Shown: positions 22,050-31,477 of the stretch, in pieces
Numbering within the stretch: position 1 is the stretch's first letter
How the letters are laid out: each line of letters opens with the position of its first letter
Source: Gammaproteobacteria bacterium
GTDB lineage: Bacteria; Pseudomonadota; Gammaproteobacteria; Steroidobacterales; Steroidobacteraceae
DNA: 64,000 bases
NCBI GenBank assembly: GCA_013289615.1
Contig: JABCZO010000010.1
Location: 51,963 to 115,962, forward strand
Direction of reading: 5' to 3'
The notes under the pieces: generated by a model
Databases searched by the model: none
Seen by the model: the letters and a program-made list of their open reading frames with translations, nothing else
Told to the model about the DNA's origin: nothing
Position numbers and translations under genes: made by a program

Positions 22050-23612
22050 ATGTCAAACCTGCTCCGCAAGGGTCACTTCCTGGGCGCCAAGCTGCGCAGC
22101 ATCCGCAAGCGCAATGGCCTGACGCTCGAGGAGCTGTCGAGCCGCTGCATCCAGGCCGATGCGCACATGGCACCGTCGGTGTCCTATCTGAGCATGATCG
22201 AGAGCGGCAAGCGCATGCCCTCCGAGGACGTGCTGGCGCTGCTGGCCGGCGTGTTCCAGCGCAACGTCAGCTGGTTCCTGGACGAGCAGGTCGACGTCGC
22301 CGGCGACGCCGGCACACCCAAGGCTGGCGGCGCGACCCGCGTGCCGCTCGAGCCGGCGTTCCTGTTCTCCAAGGAGCTGCTGCAGGCGGCCATCCCTGAA
22401 CTGCTGTCGCAGACCGGCACCAGCGGCCGCCAGTTTGCGCATCTGCTGATCCGCTCGCACCAGGAGATGTCGCGCAACGATTTCCCCGATCTCGAGCGCA
22501 CCGCCGAGAGCATCGGCGAACGCCGGCTGCCGCTGTCGGTCGACGATCTGATCGGCCTTACCAGGCATCACGGCCTGGAACTGCGCTGGTTTGAACGTCG
22601 GGCGGTGCTGGTACGCGATAACGACCAGGAGGTGCGCAGCACGGTGCGCTCCTTTTTCGAGCCGCCGCACACGGTTTACCTGAACCAGGCGTTGCGCGCC
22701 GATCCGGCCCGGCTCAAATTCGACCTGGCGACGCACATCGGCCACAAGGTGCTGCACGGCGGCGATGGCATGAAGTCGCCGCACGCGACCGGCGGGGAAA
22801 TGGGCGGCAGCCCGGAGAGCGGCACCGAGACCGCGGGGCTGCGTGCGCAGGACGTGCTGCACGCCTGGCGCGACTTCGAGTGCAGCTTCTTCGCCGGCGC
22901 ATTGCTGTGCCCGAAGATTGCGTTTCGGCGTTTCCTTGCCCGCAATCAGTACCGCATCGCGCCGGCCACCCGGCTGGAACTCACCCCGGCGGTGGTGATG
23001 CGTCGCATGACCAAGGTATCGCCGTATCCGTACTGGCACTTCTTCGATGCCTACCCGCCCGGGTACCTGCGCGCGGTCTACCGTGGCAACGGCATCCCCT
23101 TGCCCTGGGGCAACATGGCGCAGGTCAGCGATCCGTGTCCGCAGTGGGCGGTGTTTCGCATGATCGACGGCGAGCAGAAGGAATCCGGTTCGCAGATCTC
23201 GGTGCTGCGCGACCAGGATCGCTCACTGCTCTACTGCTGCCACTCGATCCGCACCCGCGACATGGCCGGCAACTTTCATGTGCTCTCGGTAGGCATCGAT
23301 CTGGCCCCGGCGCTGGATGCCAACGGCGCCAACTCCGCCGACGTCGTCGGCGCGATCACCGATGAATGCCTGCGCCGGCGCGGCGAAACCGTGATACCGG
23401 CGCCGGCCGCACAGGCGCTGCGCGCCGCGGCGCGGGTGTTGAACATCGCCTGGATCGAGGAAGCCCTCACCCACCCGGCGCGCATCATCTGTCCGCGCAG
23501 TAGCCGCTGCCCGCGTCCGGATCGCTGTGAATCGGCGCTGCCGTCCAAGGCGCGCGAAATCACCGACATCCGCGCCGAGATCCTCGGCCGTCGCGAGATC
23601 GCGCGAAAGTGA
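22050..23612 (+). CDS. XRE/RamB-like regulator of acetate and short-chain acyl metabolism
   Basis: 520-residue transcription factor with an N-terminal XRE helix-turn-helix (about 13-75: LGAKLRSIRKRNGLTLEELS ... YLSMIESGKRMP), a long middle region with IrrE/ImmA-like features around RLKFDLATHIGHKVLHG, and a C-terminal Cys cluster (ICPRSSRCPRPDRC). This resembles the RamB/DUF3612 regulators that sit next to glyoxylate or propionate genes and sense acyl-CoA status. Placed divergently from aceB, so it probably controls the shunt. The ATG at 22050 gives MSNLLRKGHF; six upstream codons are part of the promoter. Confidence 0.85.
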   Translation: MSNLLRKGHFLGAKLRSIRKRNGLTLEELSSRCIQADAHMAPSVSYLSMIESGKRMPSEDVLALLAGVFQRNVSWFLDEQVDVAGDAGTPKAGGATRVPLEPAFLFSKELLQAAIPELLSQTGTSGRQFAHLLIRSHQEMSRNDFPDLERTAESIGERRLPLSVDDLIGLTRHHGLELRWFERRAVLVRDNDQEVRSTVRSFFEPPHTVYLNQALRADPARLKFDLATHIGHKVLHGGDGMKSPHATGGEMGGSPESGTETAGLRAQDVLHAWRDFECSFFAGALLCPKIAFRRFLARNQYRIAPATRLELTPAVVMRRMTKVSPYPYWHFFDAYPPGYLRAVYRGNGIPLPWGNMAQVSDPCPQWAVFRMIDGEQKESGSQISVLRDQDRSLLYCCHSIRTRDMAGNFHVLSVGIDLAPALDANGANSADVVGAITDECLRRRGETVIPAPAAQALRAAARVLNIAWIEEALTHPARIICPRSSRCPRPDRCESALPSKAREITDIRAEILGRREIARK

Positions 23613-23659
23613 GCGGCCGCTAGCGCCACCGCTACTGGCACCGCGCTGGTTGCACCTCG

Positions 23660-24610
23660 TTACTGCCGCGCGCGGATCAGCCGCTCGAGCTCGGGCACGA
23701 TCGTAAACAGGTCGCCGACCAGGCCGATATCGGCCACTTCGAAGATCGGCGCCTCGCTGTCCTTGTTGACCGCGACGATGGTGCGCGCATCCTTGATGCC
23801 GGTCAGGTGCTGTATCGCGCCCGAGATGCCCAGCGCCATATACAGCTGCGGGGCGATGATCTTGCCGGTCTGTCCGACCTGCAGTTCATTGGCGGCGTAA
23901 CCGGCGTCGACCGCTGCGCGTGAAGCGCCGACCGCGGCCCCGAGCGCATCGGCCAGCTGGTAGAGCAGCTTGAAGTTCTCGGCACTCGCCAGCGCGCGGC
24001 CGCCCGACACCACGCGCGCCGCGGTCTGCAGATCCGGTCGATCGGCGTTGGCGGCGGAACGCGACACGAAGCGCGTGTGCGTCGGCAGCGTCGCCGTCAC
24101 CGCCAGCGCCTCGATCGGCGCCTGGCCGCCGCCGGCCGCCGGCTGAAACGAGGCCGTGCGTACCGTCGCCACCACGATGCTGCCGGCCGGCGCCTCCACC
24201 GTGATGATCGCGTTACTGGCGTACACCGGCCGGCGAAACCGATACGCCGAGTCCACCGCCATCACGTCGCTGATCTGGCCGACGCCGAGCAGCGCCGCGA
24301 TGCGCGGCATCAGGTCCTTGCCGAAGGTGGTCGAGGGTCCGAACAGGTGCGTGTAGCCGCCGGCCAATGCCGCCAGCTGCGGCGCCCACACCGCCGCCAG
24401 CGCCTCGACATTCTCCGGCCGCTCGAGCGTCAGCACGCGCCGCACACCGCCCAGTGCCGCGGCCTCGGCCGCGAGCGCGCCGGCATCGGCGGCCAGCACG
24501 GCGATATCGATCTCGACCTCGCCGATGCCCTGCACGCAGCTCACGCACTTGGCGGTGCTGGCGTTGAGCTTGCCCAGCGAATGTTCAGCGATCACCAGCG
24601 CCCGGTTCAT
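23660..24610 (-). CDS. etfA: Electron transfer flavoprotein alpha subunit
   Basis: FAD-binding subunit of the heterodimer that takes electrons from acyl-CoA dehydrogenases and passes them to ETF:quinone oxidoreductase. 316 residues. The C-terminal FAD domain is clear: [44 protein letters not shown] and [24 protein letters not shown]. Its ATG directly follows the etfB TAG (TAGATG). Unusually, etfBA are the tail of the methylcitrate operon here. Confidence 0.96.
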   Translation of the reverse strand: MNRALVIAEHSLGKLNASTAKCVSCVQGIGEVEIDIAVLAADAGALAAEAAALGGVRRVLTLERPENVEALAAVWAPQLAALAGGYTHLFGPSTTFGKDLMPRIAALLGVGQISDVMAVDSAYRFRRPVYASNAIITVEAPAGSIVVATVRTASFQPAAGGGQAPIEALAVTATLPTHTRFVSRSAANADRPDLQTAARVVSGGRALASAENFKLLYQLADALGAAVGASRAAVDAGYAANELQVGQTGKIIAPQLYMALGISGAIQHLTGIKDARTIVAVNKDSEAPIFEVADIGLVGDLFTIVPELERLIRARQ

Positions 24611-25363
24611 CTACAGCACCCCGCGCTGTTGCAGCGCTGCCAGCAGCTCGGCTGCATCCTTGACCATCACGCCGCGCGAGCGCGTGGGCGGCGCCTCGAA
24701 TTTCAGCGTGCGAATGCCCTGCGTGGGCGTGGCGACGCCGAGCTCCGCCAGGGTCGTGACGTCGAGCGGCTTCTTCTTCGCCTTCATGATATCTGGCAGC
24801 TTGATGTAGCGCGGCTCGTTCAGACGCAGGTCCGTGGTCACGACCGCCGGCAGATCAATCTCTATCGTCTCCAGCCCGGCATCGACTTCGCGCGTCACGC
24901 GCGCGCGCGCGCCGTCGAGTTCGAGTTTCGAGGCATAGGTGGCCTGCGGCCGCTCCCACAGCGCCGCCAGCATCTGCCCGGTCTGGCCGTTGTCGTCGTC
25001 GATGGCCTGCTTGCCAAGGATCACCAGCTGCGGCTGATGCTTCTGCACCAGCTTCAGGAACACCTGCGCCGCGGTCAGCGGCTCGACCGGGCCATCCACC
25101 TGCACCAGCAGCGCGCGGTCGGCCCCCATCGCCAGCGCGGTGCGCAGCTGCTGCTGCGCCTCATGCGCACCGATGCTGATGACGATCACCTCGGTGGCCA
25201 GATTGCGCTCCTTGATGCGCAGCGCCTCCTCCAGCGCAATCTCGTCGAACGGGTTGATGCTCATCTTGACGCCGTCGGTCACCACGCCGGAGCCGTCCGG
25301 CTTGACGCGCACCCGCACGCTGTAGTCGATGACACGCTTTATCCCAACCAGAATCGGACTCAT
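24611..25363 (-). CDS. etfB: Electron transfer flavoprotein beta subunit
   Basis: AMP-binding subunit of ETF, 250 residues, with the standard start LVGIKRVIDYSVRVRVKPDG and the signature VTREVDAGLETIEIDLPAVVTTDLRLNEPRY (key VDAGLETIEIDLPAVVT) for docking to dehydrogenases. The recognition loop TQGIRTLKFEAPPTR is also normal. The ATG at 25363 forms ATGA with the prpD stop, so it is translationally coupled to prpD; upstream open frame is spurious. Confidence 0.96.
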   Translation of the reverse strand: MSPILVGIKRVIDYSVRVRVKPDGSGVVTDGVKMSINPFDEIALEEALRIKERNLATEVIVISIGAHEAQQQLRTALAMGADRALLVQVDGPVEPLTAAQVFLKLVQKHQPQLVILGKQAIDDDNGQTGQMLAALWERPQATYASKLELDGARARVTREVDAGLETIEIDLPAVVTTDLRLNEPRYIKLPDIMKAKKKPLDVTTLAELGVATPTQGIRTLKFEAPPTRSRGVMVKDAAELLAALQQRGVL

Positions 25364-26823
25364 GCAGCAGCAACCCCCGTGTGAATCAACGCCGCCATCA
25401 TATCGCTGACCGGCATGGCCTCGAGCGCGGCACGATCGGAAAAGCATTGCAGGATCTGCGCGCTTGCCGCGCTGTCGAAATGTCCCCGCACGCTGGCCTC
25501 GAACTTACGCTGCAGCAGCGGCAAGCCCTCGGCGCGGCGCAGACGATGCCCGATCGGATAGTCAACCGCAACCCGTCGGCTGCTGCTGCCGTCGCGAAAG
25601 AACAATTGGATGGCGTTTCCGATATAGCGCCTGGCCGGATCGTAGTAATCACGGGTGAAATCCGGATTCTCGACCACCTGCGTCCTGGCGCGCAGCGCGT
25701 CGATGCGCGGGTCGCGCGCTACCGCGTCGTCGTAGTCGGTCGCGGTCAGCCGGCCGAAGATCAGTGGCACCGCCACCATGTACTGGATGCAGTGATCGCG
25801 GTCGGCCGGGTTGGCCAGCGGCCCGGTCTTATCGATGATGCGTACCCCCGGCTCCTGCGTCTCGATCACGATGCGCTCGATCTGATCCAGCCGCGACAGC
25901 GCTTCCGGATGCAACGTCATCGCCGCCTCGACCGCGGTCTGTGCATGGAACTCGGCCGGAAATGAAATCTTGAACAGCACGTTTTCCATCACGTAGCAGC
26001 CCAGCGGCTGCGGCAGCGAGATGCTCTTGCCCTTGAACAGCACGTCGCAGAAGCCCCAGGTCCTGGCCGACAGCGCCGACGGGTAGCCCATCTCCCCGCG
26101 CAGCGCCATCAGTGCGTGCCAGAGCGCGCGGCTGGTGGCGTCGCCTGCCGCCCAGCTCTTGCGCGAGCCGGTGTTGGGCGCATGCCGATAGGTGCGCAGC
26201 GCGCCGCCGTCGATCCAGGCATTCGAGACCGCATTGATGACCTGATCGCGCGTCGCGCCGAGCATCGCGGCGAGCACCGCGGTCGATGCGACGCGCACCA
26301 GCAGCACGTGATCGAGCCCGACGCGATTGAAGCTGTTCTCGAGCGCCAGCACGCCCTGGATCTCATGCGCCTGGATCATGGCCTGCAGCAGCGAGCGCCC
26401 GGTGAGCGGCTCGCGCCCGGCGCGCAGTGCGCTGCGCGACAGCCAGTCGGAGAGCGCCAGGATGCCGCCCAGGTTGTCCGAAGGATGGCCCCACTCGGCC
26501 GCCAGCCAGGTGTCGTTGAAGTCCAGCCAGCGGATCATCGCGCCGATATTGAACGCCGCGGCTACCGGATCGAGTTCGAACCGGGTGCCCGGCACGCGCG
26601 CGCCGCCCGGCATGCTGGCGCCGGGCACCACCGGGCCGAGCAGCCTTGTGCAGGCCGGAAAGTGTAGCGCCTGAAAGCCGCAACCCAGCGTGTCCATCAG
26701 GCAGTAGAAGGCGGTCTCGCGCGCCAGCTCGCTCGGCGTGCGGTAGTCGCGCGCGTAGTCGGCGATCGTCGCCAGCACCGCATCGGGCGCCGATCGCTCA
26801 GCTGATTTGTAGTCCTGGGACAT
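25360..26823 (-). CDS. prpD: 2-methylcitrate dehydratase
   Basis: Dehydrates 2-methylcitrate to 2-methyl-cis-aconitate in the methylcitrate cycle. 487 residues, aligning end to end with E. coli PrpD as I remember it, including NIGAMIRWLDFNDTWLAAEWGHPSDNLGG in the first third (key DFNDTWLAAEWGHPSDN) and TYRHAPNTGSRKSWAAGDATSR. It is true PrpD, so no AcnD/PrpF pair is needed and none is present. The ATG at 26823 is 5 bases after prpC. Overlaps etfB by 4 bases. Confidence 0.96.
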   Translation of the reverse strand: MSQDYKSAERSAPDAVLATIADYARDYRTPSELARETAFYCLMDTLGCGFQALHFPACTRLLGPVVPGASMPGGARVPGTRFELDPVAAAFNIGAMIRWLDFNDTWLAAEWGHPSDNLGGILALSDWLSRSALRAGREPLTGRSLLQAMIQAHEIQGVLALENSFNRVGLDHVLLVRVASTAVLAAMLGATRDQVINAVSNAWIDGGALRTYRHAPNTGSRKSWAAGDATSRALWHALMALRGEMGYPSALSARTWGFCDVLFKGKSISLPQPLGCYVMENVLFKISFPAEFHAQTAVEAAMTLHPEALSRLDQIERIVIETQEPGVRIIDKTGPLANPADRDHCIQYMVAVPLIFGRLTATDYDDAVARDPRIDALRARTQVVENPDFTRDYYDPARRYIGNAIQLFFRDGSSSRRVAVDYPIGHRLRRAEGLPLLQRKFEASVRGHFDSAASAQILQCFSDRAALEAMPVSDMMAALIHTGVAAA

Positions 26824-26828
26824 GCCCT

Positions 26829-27956
26829 TCAGGGCCGGTCCTGCAACGCGACGAACGGCAGATTGTCCGGTCCGACGTAGTTCGCGCTCGGCCGGATGAT
26901 CTTGCCATCGATGCGCTGCTCGATGATGTGCGCCGCCCAGCCGGCAGTGCGCGCGATCACGAACAGCGGCGTGAACATCTCGGTCGGCACGCCCATCAGG
27001 TGGTACGACACGGCCGAGAACCAATCGAGATTCGGGAACAGGTTCTTGGCCGAGCGCATCACCGTTTCGATGCGCACCGCGATCTCATAGTGCTGGCGGT
27101 CGCCACTGGCGACCGCCAGCTGCTGCGCCACGCGCTTGATGACCTCATTGCGCGGGTCGGCGGTGGTGTACACCGGGTGACCGAAGCCGATGATCACCTG
27201 CCGGTCGGCCACCCTGGCGCGGATATCGGCCTCGGCCGCATCGGCCGACCCATAGCGCGTCTGGATTTCGAAGGCGACCTCGTTGGCACCGCCGTGCTTG
27301 GGGCCGCGCAGCGCGCCGATCGCCCCGGTGATGCAGGAATACAGATCGGAACCGGTGCCGGCGATCACCCGCGCGGCGAACGTGGAGGCATTGAATTCAT
27401 GTTCGGCATACAAATTCAGCGAGGTATGCATCGCCCTGATCCACAGCGCACTGGCCGGCTTGCCATGCAGCAGGTGCAGGAAATGCGCGGCGATCGAATC
27501 GTCGTCGGTGGACACGTCGATGCGCCTGCCGTGATGGCTGTAGTGATACCAGTAGCACAGCATCGAGGGCAGGCTCGAGAGCAGCCGGTCCGCCAGCTCG
27601 CGCGTCGCCGCGGTTTCGTGCTCGTTGCTCTCGGGCGCAAGACACCCCAGCACCGACACGCCGCTGCGCAGTACATCCATCGGATGGCTGCTGGCCGGCA
27701 GCAGCTCGAGCGCGGCACGCAGCCCCGGCGGCAGTGCGCGCCAGGCCTTGAGCCGCCCCTTGTAGGCGGCCAGTTCGCCCACATTGGGAAATTTCCCGTG
27801 GATCAGCAGATAGGCGATCTCCTCGTATTCGCACCGCTCCGCGATATCGAGGATGTCATAGCCGCGGTAATGCAGATCGTTGCCGGCAAGGCCGACGGTG
27901 GACAGCGCGGTATTGCCGGCCACGACCCCCGACAGCGCGACCGACTTCTTGGCCAC
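26829..27956 (-). CDS. prpC: 2-methylcitrate synthase
   Basis: Condenses propionyl-CoA with oxaloacetate. 375 residues, with the citrate-synthase-like catalytic segments [13 protein letters not shown] (His), GFGHPVY (His) and [23 protein letters not shown] (Asp lost to the usual methylcitrate form; R in IARTAGW). The N-terminus [23 protein letters not shown] is typical of PrpC rather than GltA. Starts with GTG at 27956, directly after the prpB stop (TAAGTG). Confidence 0.95.
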   Translation of the reverse strand: MAKKSVALSGVVAGNTALSTVGLAGNDLHYRGYDILDIAERCEYEEIAYLLIHGKFPNVGELAAYKGRLKAWRALPPGLRAALELLPASSHPMDVLRSGVSVLGCLAPESNEHETAATRELADRLLSSLPSMLCYWYHYSHHGRRIDVSTDDDSIAAHFLHLLHGKPASALWIRAMHTSLNLYAEHEFNASTFAARVIAGTGSDLYSCITGAIGALRGPKHGGANEVAFEIQTRYGSADAAEADIRARVADRQVIIGFGHPVYTTADPRNEVIKRVAQQLAVASGDRQHYEIAVRIETVMRSAKNLFPNLDWFSAVSYHLMGVPTEMFTPLFVIARTAGWAAHIIEQRIDGKIIRPSANYVGPDNLPFVALQDRP

Positions 27957-28859
27957 TTATGTTTCCTTCCCGGCCGCGAACAGCCGATCCAGTTGCTGTT
28001 CGAAGGCCTCGTAATCCAGGTACTTGTACAGCTGCTCGCGCGTCTGCATGTGCTCGAGCATGTTGCGCTGGGTGCCATCACGGCGGATGGCCTGGTAGGT
28101 CGCCAGCGCCGCGGCATTCATCGCGCGATAGGCCGCACAGCAATACAGGATGATGTCCACGCCCGCCGCCGCCAGCTCATCGCGGCCGTACAGTGGTGTG
28201 CGTCCGAATTCGGTGATGTTGGCCAGGATCGGCACCCCGACCGCCTGCCGGAAGCGCCGATATTGCGCCAGCTCGCTGATCGCCTCGGGGAAGATCATGT
28301 CGGCGCCGGCTTCGACGCAGGCGAGCGCGCGCTCGATCGCGCGCTCGAGCCCCTCGCTCGCCAGCGCATCGGTGCGCGCCATGATCACGAACTCACGATC
28401 GGTGCGGGCGTCGACCGCGGCCTTGACCCGATCCACCATCTCCTCGAGCGACACGATCTCCTTGCCGGGACGATGGCCACAGCGCTTGGCCTGCACCTGA
28501 TCCTCGATATGCATGCCGGCGGCGCCGGCCTTGGTGAAACTGCGCACCGTGCGGGCAATGTTGAATGCCCCTCCCCAGCCGGTATCGGCATCGACCAGCA
28601 ATGGCAGCGCACACACGTCGGTGATGCGGCGGATGTCCACCAGCACGTCGTCCATGGTGCTGATGGCCAGATCCGGCACGCCCAGCGAATTGGCTGCCAG
28701 CCCGCCGCCCGACAGATAGATCGCCCGAAAGCCACTGGCCGCCGCCAGGCGCGCGACGTAGGCGTTGATGGTGCCGACCACCTGCAATGGCCGCTCCTCG
28801 CGCAGCGCGGCGCGAAATCGCGCTCCGGCCGATAATGCATCGCGGGGTGCCGTTTCCAT
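27957..28859 (-). CDS. prpB: 2-methylisocitrate lyase
   Basis: Cleaves 2-methylisocitrate to pyruvate and succinate, the last step of the methylcitrate cycle. 300 residues. Catalytic Cys is C127 in [10 protein letters not shown], the motif that separates PrpB from isocitrate lyase (KKCGHMGG). The metal site DADTGWGG (residues 90-97) and IEDQ (118-121) are intact. First gene of prpB-C-D-etfB-etfA and divergent from a TetR regulator 59 bases away. Confidence 0.96.
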   Translation of the reverse strand: METAPRDALSAGARFRAALREERPLQVVGTINAYVARLAAASGFRAIYLSGGGLAANSLGVPDLAISTMDDVLVDIRRITDVCALPLLVDADTGWGGAFNIARTVRSFTKAGAAGMHIEDQVQAKRCGHRPGKEIVSLEEMVDRVKAAVDARTDREFVIMARTDALASEGLERAIERALACVEAGADMIFPEAISELAQYRRFRQAVGVPILANITEFGRTPLYGRDELAAAGVDIILYCCAAYRAMNAAALATYQAIRRDGTQRNMLEHMQTREQLYKYLDYEAFEQQLDRLFAAGKET

Positions 28860-28885
28860 CCGCCGAACCCTACACTAGCTGGCAG

Positions 28886-28899
28886 CAGTTATGGAACTG
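28886..28899. promoter_or_regulatory. Candidate operator between prpB and its TetR neighbour
   Basis: CAGTT (28886-28890) and AACTG (28895-28899) form a short inverted repeat in the middle of the 59-base divergent gap. Both promoters must lie here, so a TetR-type dimer bound at this site would cover both. The arms are short and no other repeat is convincing. Confidence 0.35.
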
Positions 28900-28918
28900 G
28901 TGAAAACCGGGTAGTGAA

Positions 28919-29530
28919 ATGCCCTACCGACGCTCGGCGTTGATGCAGGATCGGCTGGCGGACAATCGCGCGCGCATCATGCGCGCCACGCGCCACCTGA
29001 TCGCCCGCGGCGGTTTTCGCGCCGCGCGCATCACCACCGTGGCCGCCGAAGCCGGGCTGTCCACCGGCTCGATCTATCGCTACTTTGCGTCCCAGGCGCA
29101 GCTGTTCATCGAGGTGCTCAGCGCGGCGGTGGCGCACGAGATCGAACTGCTCGAGCGCATCACCAGTGCCGCGGAACCGGCGCCGCTGCGGCTGCGGCGC
29201 GCGGTCGAGGCCTTCGCCCGGCGTGCACTCGAGGGCCGCAACCTCGCCTACGCGTTCATCGCCGAACCGATCGGCGCGCAGGTGGATGTCGCCAGGATGC
29301 GCTCGCGCCGCGACTTCAGCGCGGTGTTCCAGCGCCTGATGATCGCCGGGATGCGCAGCGGCGACTTCCCGCCGCAGGACGCCGAGGTCGCCGCGGCCTG
29401 CATCGTCGGCGCGTTCACCGAAGCACTGGTCGGGCCGATCGCACCGGGCAGCAAGGCCGCCAGCCCACGCGCGCGTGCACGCCTGATCGCGGCGATCGGC
29501 CGCTTCTGCGTGGCCGCGGTCAGGCCTTAG
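28919..29530 (+). CDS. TetR family regulator (probable prp/etf control)
   Basis: 203 residues. The N-terminal helix-turn-helix covers about 18-62: ARIMRATRHLIARGGFRAAR then AAEAGLSTGSIYRYFASQAQLF. The C-terminal ligand domain is helical and of the AcrR-like type with PLRLRRAVEAFARRAL. Divergent from prpB, so an acyl-CoA-responsive repressor of the methylcitrate/ETF operon is the simplest role. The ATG at 28919 has no strong RBS. Its end overlaps the perM-like gene on the other strand by 11 bases. Confidence 0.87.
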   Translation: MPYRRSALMQDRLADNRARIMRATRHLIARGGFRAARITTVAAEAGLSTGSIYRYFASQAQLFIEVLSAAVAHEIELLERITSAAEPAPLRLRRAVEAFARRALEGRNLAYAFIAEPIGAQVDVARMRSRRDFSAVFQRLMIAGMRSGDFPPQDAEVAAACIVGAFTEALVGPIAPGSKAASPRARARLIAAIGRFCVAAVRP

Positions 29531-30575
29531 CGCGCAGCGTCCACTCACGCCAGATCGCCATCGCAATGGCAAGCACCACCGGACCGGTGAACAGGCCGAT
29601 CAGTCCGAATGCCTGCAGGCCGCCGAGCGCGCCGAACATCACGATCAGGAACGGTACGTGGGTGGCGCTGCTGATCAGGATCGGTCGCAGCACCTGATCG
29701 GCCGGATGCACCAGCACCGCGCCCCAGGTCAGCATGATGATGCCCTTCCAGACCAGTCCGACCGACAGCAGATACATGCCGATCGGCACCCAGACGATCG
29801 CCGTACCCACCAGCGGCACGATCGACAGGACGCCGGTCAGCGCACCAAGCAGCACCGGCGCCGCCAGGCCGACCACCCAATAGCCGATGCCCGCCAGCAC
29901 GCCCTGCGTGATCGCCGTGATCAACAGCCCGTACACCACCGCGCGCGTCATTTTCCCTGCCGTGACGACGTACGGATTGAGCCGGTCGCCGAAAAATCCC
30001 TCCACCACGTGATCGGCCTGGGTCGCGATGGTCTCGCCGTCGCGATAGAAGAAGAACACGGTGAGCAGCGTCAGGGTCAGTTTCACCAGGTTGCGGCCGA
30101 CGCTGCTCATGATGTGGCCGAGCTCGCTCGCCCAGCCCAGCAGCCAGGCGCTCAGTTCCTGGGTCAGCTCCGACGGATCGGTCGAGTAGCGGTCCATGGT
30201 GTCCTGGATCTTCTGGCCGACCCATGGAATGCGCGCCAGGAACTTCGGCACCGCCTGCGGCCCCTGCGCCAGGTATTTCGTCAGCGCCTGGTAGGCGCTG
30301 ATCAGTTCGCCCTGGACCAGTACCAGGATCCACAGCACCGGCACCACCACGACGCACGCCAGGATCAGCGTCATCAGCAGCGCCGCCAGCGTCCGGTAGC
30401 CGTGCAGCAGGCGCCGCAGCTGCCGGTACAGCGGCCAGCTCGCATACGCGAGGATCGCCGCCCACACGATCGGCGCGATGAATGGCGACAGTATCATCAG
30501 GCACAGCAGCGCCAGGCCGACCAGCAGCACCGCGAGCAACAGCGGTCGAACCCAGGTGGTGGCCGGTGCACTCAT
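29520..30575 (-). CDS. AI-2E family (PerM/YdiK-type) membrane protein
   Basis: 351-residue inner-membrane protein with about eight hydrophobic segments in the family pattern: a pair at 10-45, another near 63-90, a soluble central part (about 95-150), then a helical C-terminal half ending in [28 protein letters not shown] and [20 protein letters not shown]. Members export small molecules (autoinducer-2, permease-like roles), but most have no known substrate. It overlaps the liuE stop-start in ATGA, so it is the last gene of the leucine operon, perhaps an efflux route for organic acids; that role is a guess. Confidence 0.88.
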   Translation of the reverse strand: MSAPATTWVRPLLLAVLLVGLALLCLMILSPFIAPIVWAAILAYASWPLYRQLRRLLHGYRTLAALLMTLILACVVVVPVLWILVLVQGELISAYQALTKYLAQGPQAVPKFLARIPWVGQKIQDTMDRYSTDPSELTQELSAWLLGWASELGHIMSSVGRNLVKLTLTLLTVFFFYRDGETIATQADHVVEGFFGDRLNPYVVTAGKMTRAVVYGLLITAITQGVLAGIGYWVVGLAAPVLLGALTGVLSIVPLVGTAIVWVPIGMYLLSVGLVWKGIIMLTWGAVLVHPADQVLRPILISSATHVPFLIVMFGALGGLQAFGLIGLFTGPVVLAIAMAIWREWTLRAKA

Positions 30576-31477
30576 CCGGTCACGGCCGCCGGCCGGGCCA
30601 GCGCCACCCGCGACTGTGTCGGCCGCGCCAGCGCCGCGCAGATATAGCGATCCGCCGCCAGCAATCCCTCCAGTCGCACGCCGGTCTCAATGCCGAGTCC
30701 ATCGAGCATGTAGAGCAGATCCTCGGTCGCAAGATTGCCTGAGGCACCCGGCGCATACGGGCAACCGCCCAGGCCGGCCACCGAGGCATCGAACACCGCG
30801 ACACCGAACTGCAGCGCCGCGTAGACATTGGCCAGCGCCTGGCCGTAGGTATCGTGAAAATGCCCGGCGAGGCGCTCCACCGGCACGCGCTGCGCGACCG
30901 CCTCGAGCATCGCGCTGGTGCGCCCCGGCGTGCCGACCCCGATGGTATCCCCGAGTGAGATCTCATGACAGCCCATCTGATAGAGCGCCGCGGCGACAGC
31001 GGCCACCGCTGCGGGCGCGATCGCGCCCTCGTACGGACACCCCAGTACACAGGACACGTAGCCGCGCACCGCCACAGCGCGCTCGCGCGCGGCGTGCATC
31101 AGCGCTTCGAAGCGCTGCAGGCTCTCGGCAATCGAACAGTGAATATTCCGCTGCGAGAAGCTCTCGGATGCGGCCCCGAAGACCGCCACCTGATCCGCAC
31201 CGGCGGCCATCGCCGCCTCGAAGCCGACCAGGTTCGGCGTCAGCGCCGAATAGATAAGTCCGGCGCGTCGCGGCACCCCGCGCATCACCGCATCGTGATC
31301 GGCCATCTGCGGCACGCGCCTGGGCGACACGAACGCGGTGGCTTCGATGTGCGACAGGCCTGAATCGGCCAGCCGGCGGATCAGTTCCAGCTTTACCTCG
31401 GTGGCGACGATCGCCGCCTCATTCTGCAGCCCGTCGCGCGGACCGACCTCGACCAGCCTGACACGAGCGGGCATCAT
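30572..31477 (-). CDS. liuE: Hydroxymethylglutaryl-CoA lyase
   Basis: Final step of leucine breakdown: HMG-CoA to acetoacetate and acetyl-CoA. 301 residues. TIM-barrel signature [15 protein letters not shown] at the N-terminus with the catalytic Arg and Asp of PRDGLQN, metal-binding H in [13 protein letters not shown], and the active-site Cys of [14 protein letters not shown]. The mobile loop Cys is therefore present. Overlaps liuD by 4 bases and the perM-like gene by 4. Confidence 0.96.
   Translation of the reverse strand: MMPARVRLVEVGPRDGLQNEAAIVATEVKLELIRRLADSGLSHIEATAFVSPRRVPQMADHDAVMRGVPRRAGLIYSALTPNLVGFEAAMAAGADQVAVFGAASESFSQRNIHCSIAESLQRFEALMHAARERAVAVRGYVSCVLGCPYEGAIAPAAVAAVAAALYQMGCHEISLGDTIGVGTPGRTSAMLEAVAQRVPVERLAGHFHDTYGQALANVYAALQFGVAVFDASVAGLGGCPYAPGASGNLATEDLLYMLDGLGIETGVRLEGLLAADRYICAALARPTQSRVALARPAAVTG

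Noticed and set aside
27094..27110. Possible frameshift in prpC or prpD
   Set aside because: Both frames are continuous and full length with all motifs.
26646..28835. 729-codon plus-strand open frame opposite prpD, prpC and prpB
   Set aside because: Antisense to three well-supported genes and shows no recognisable fold.
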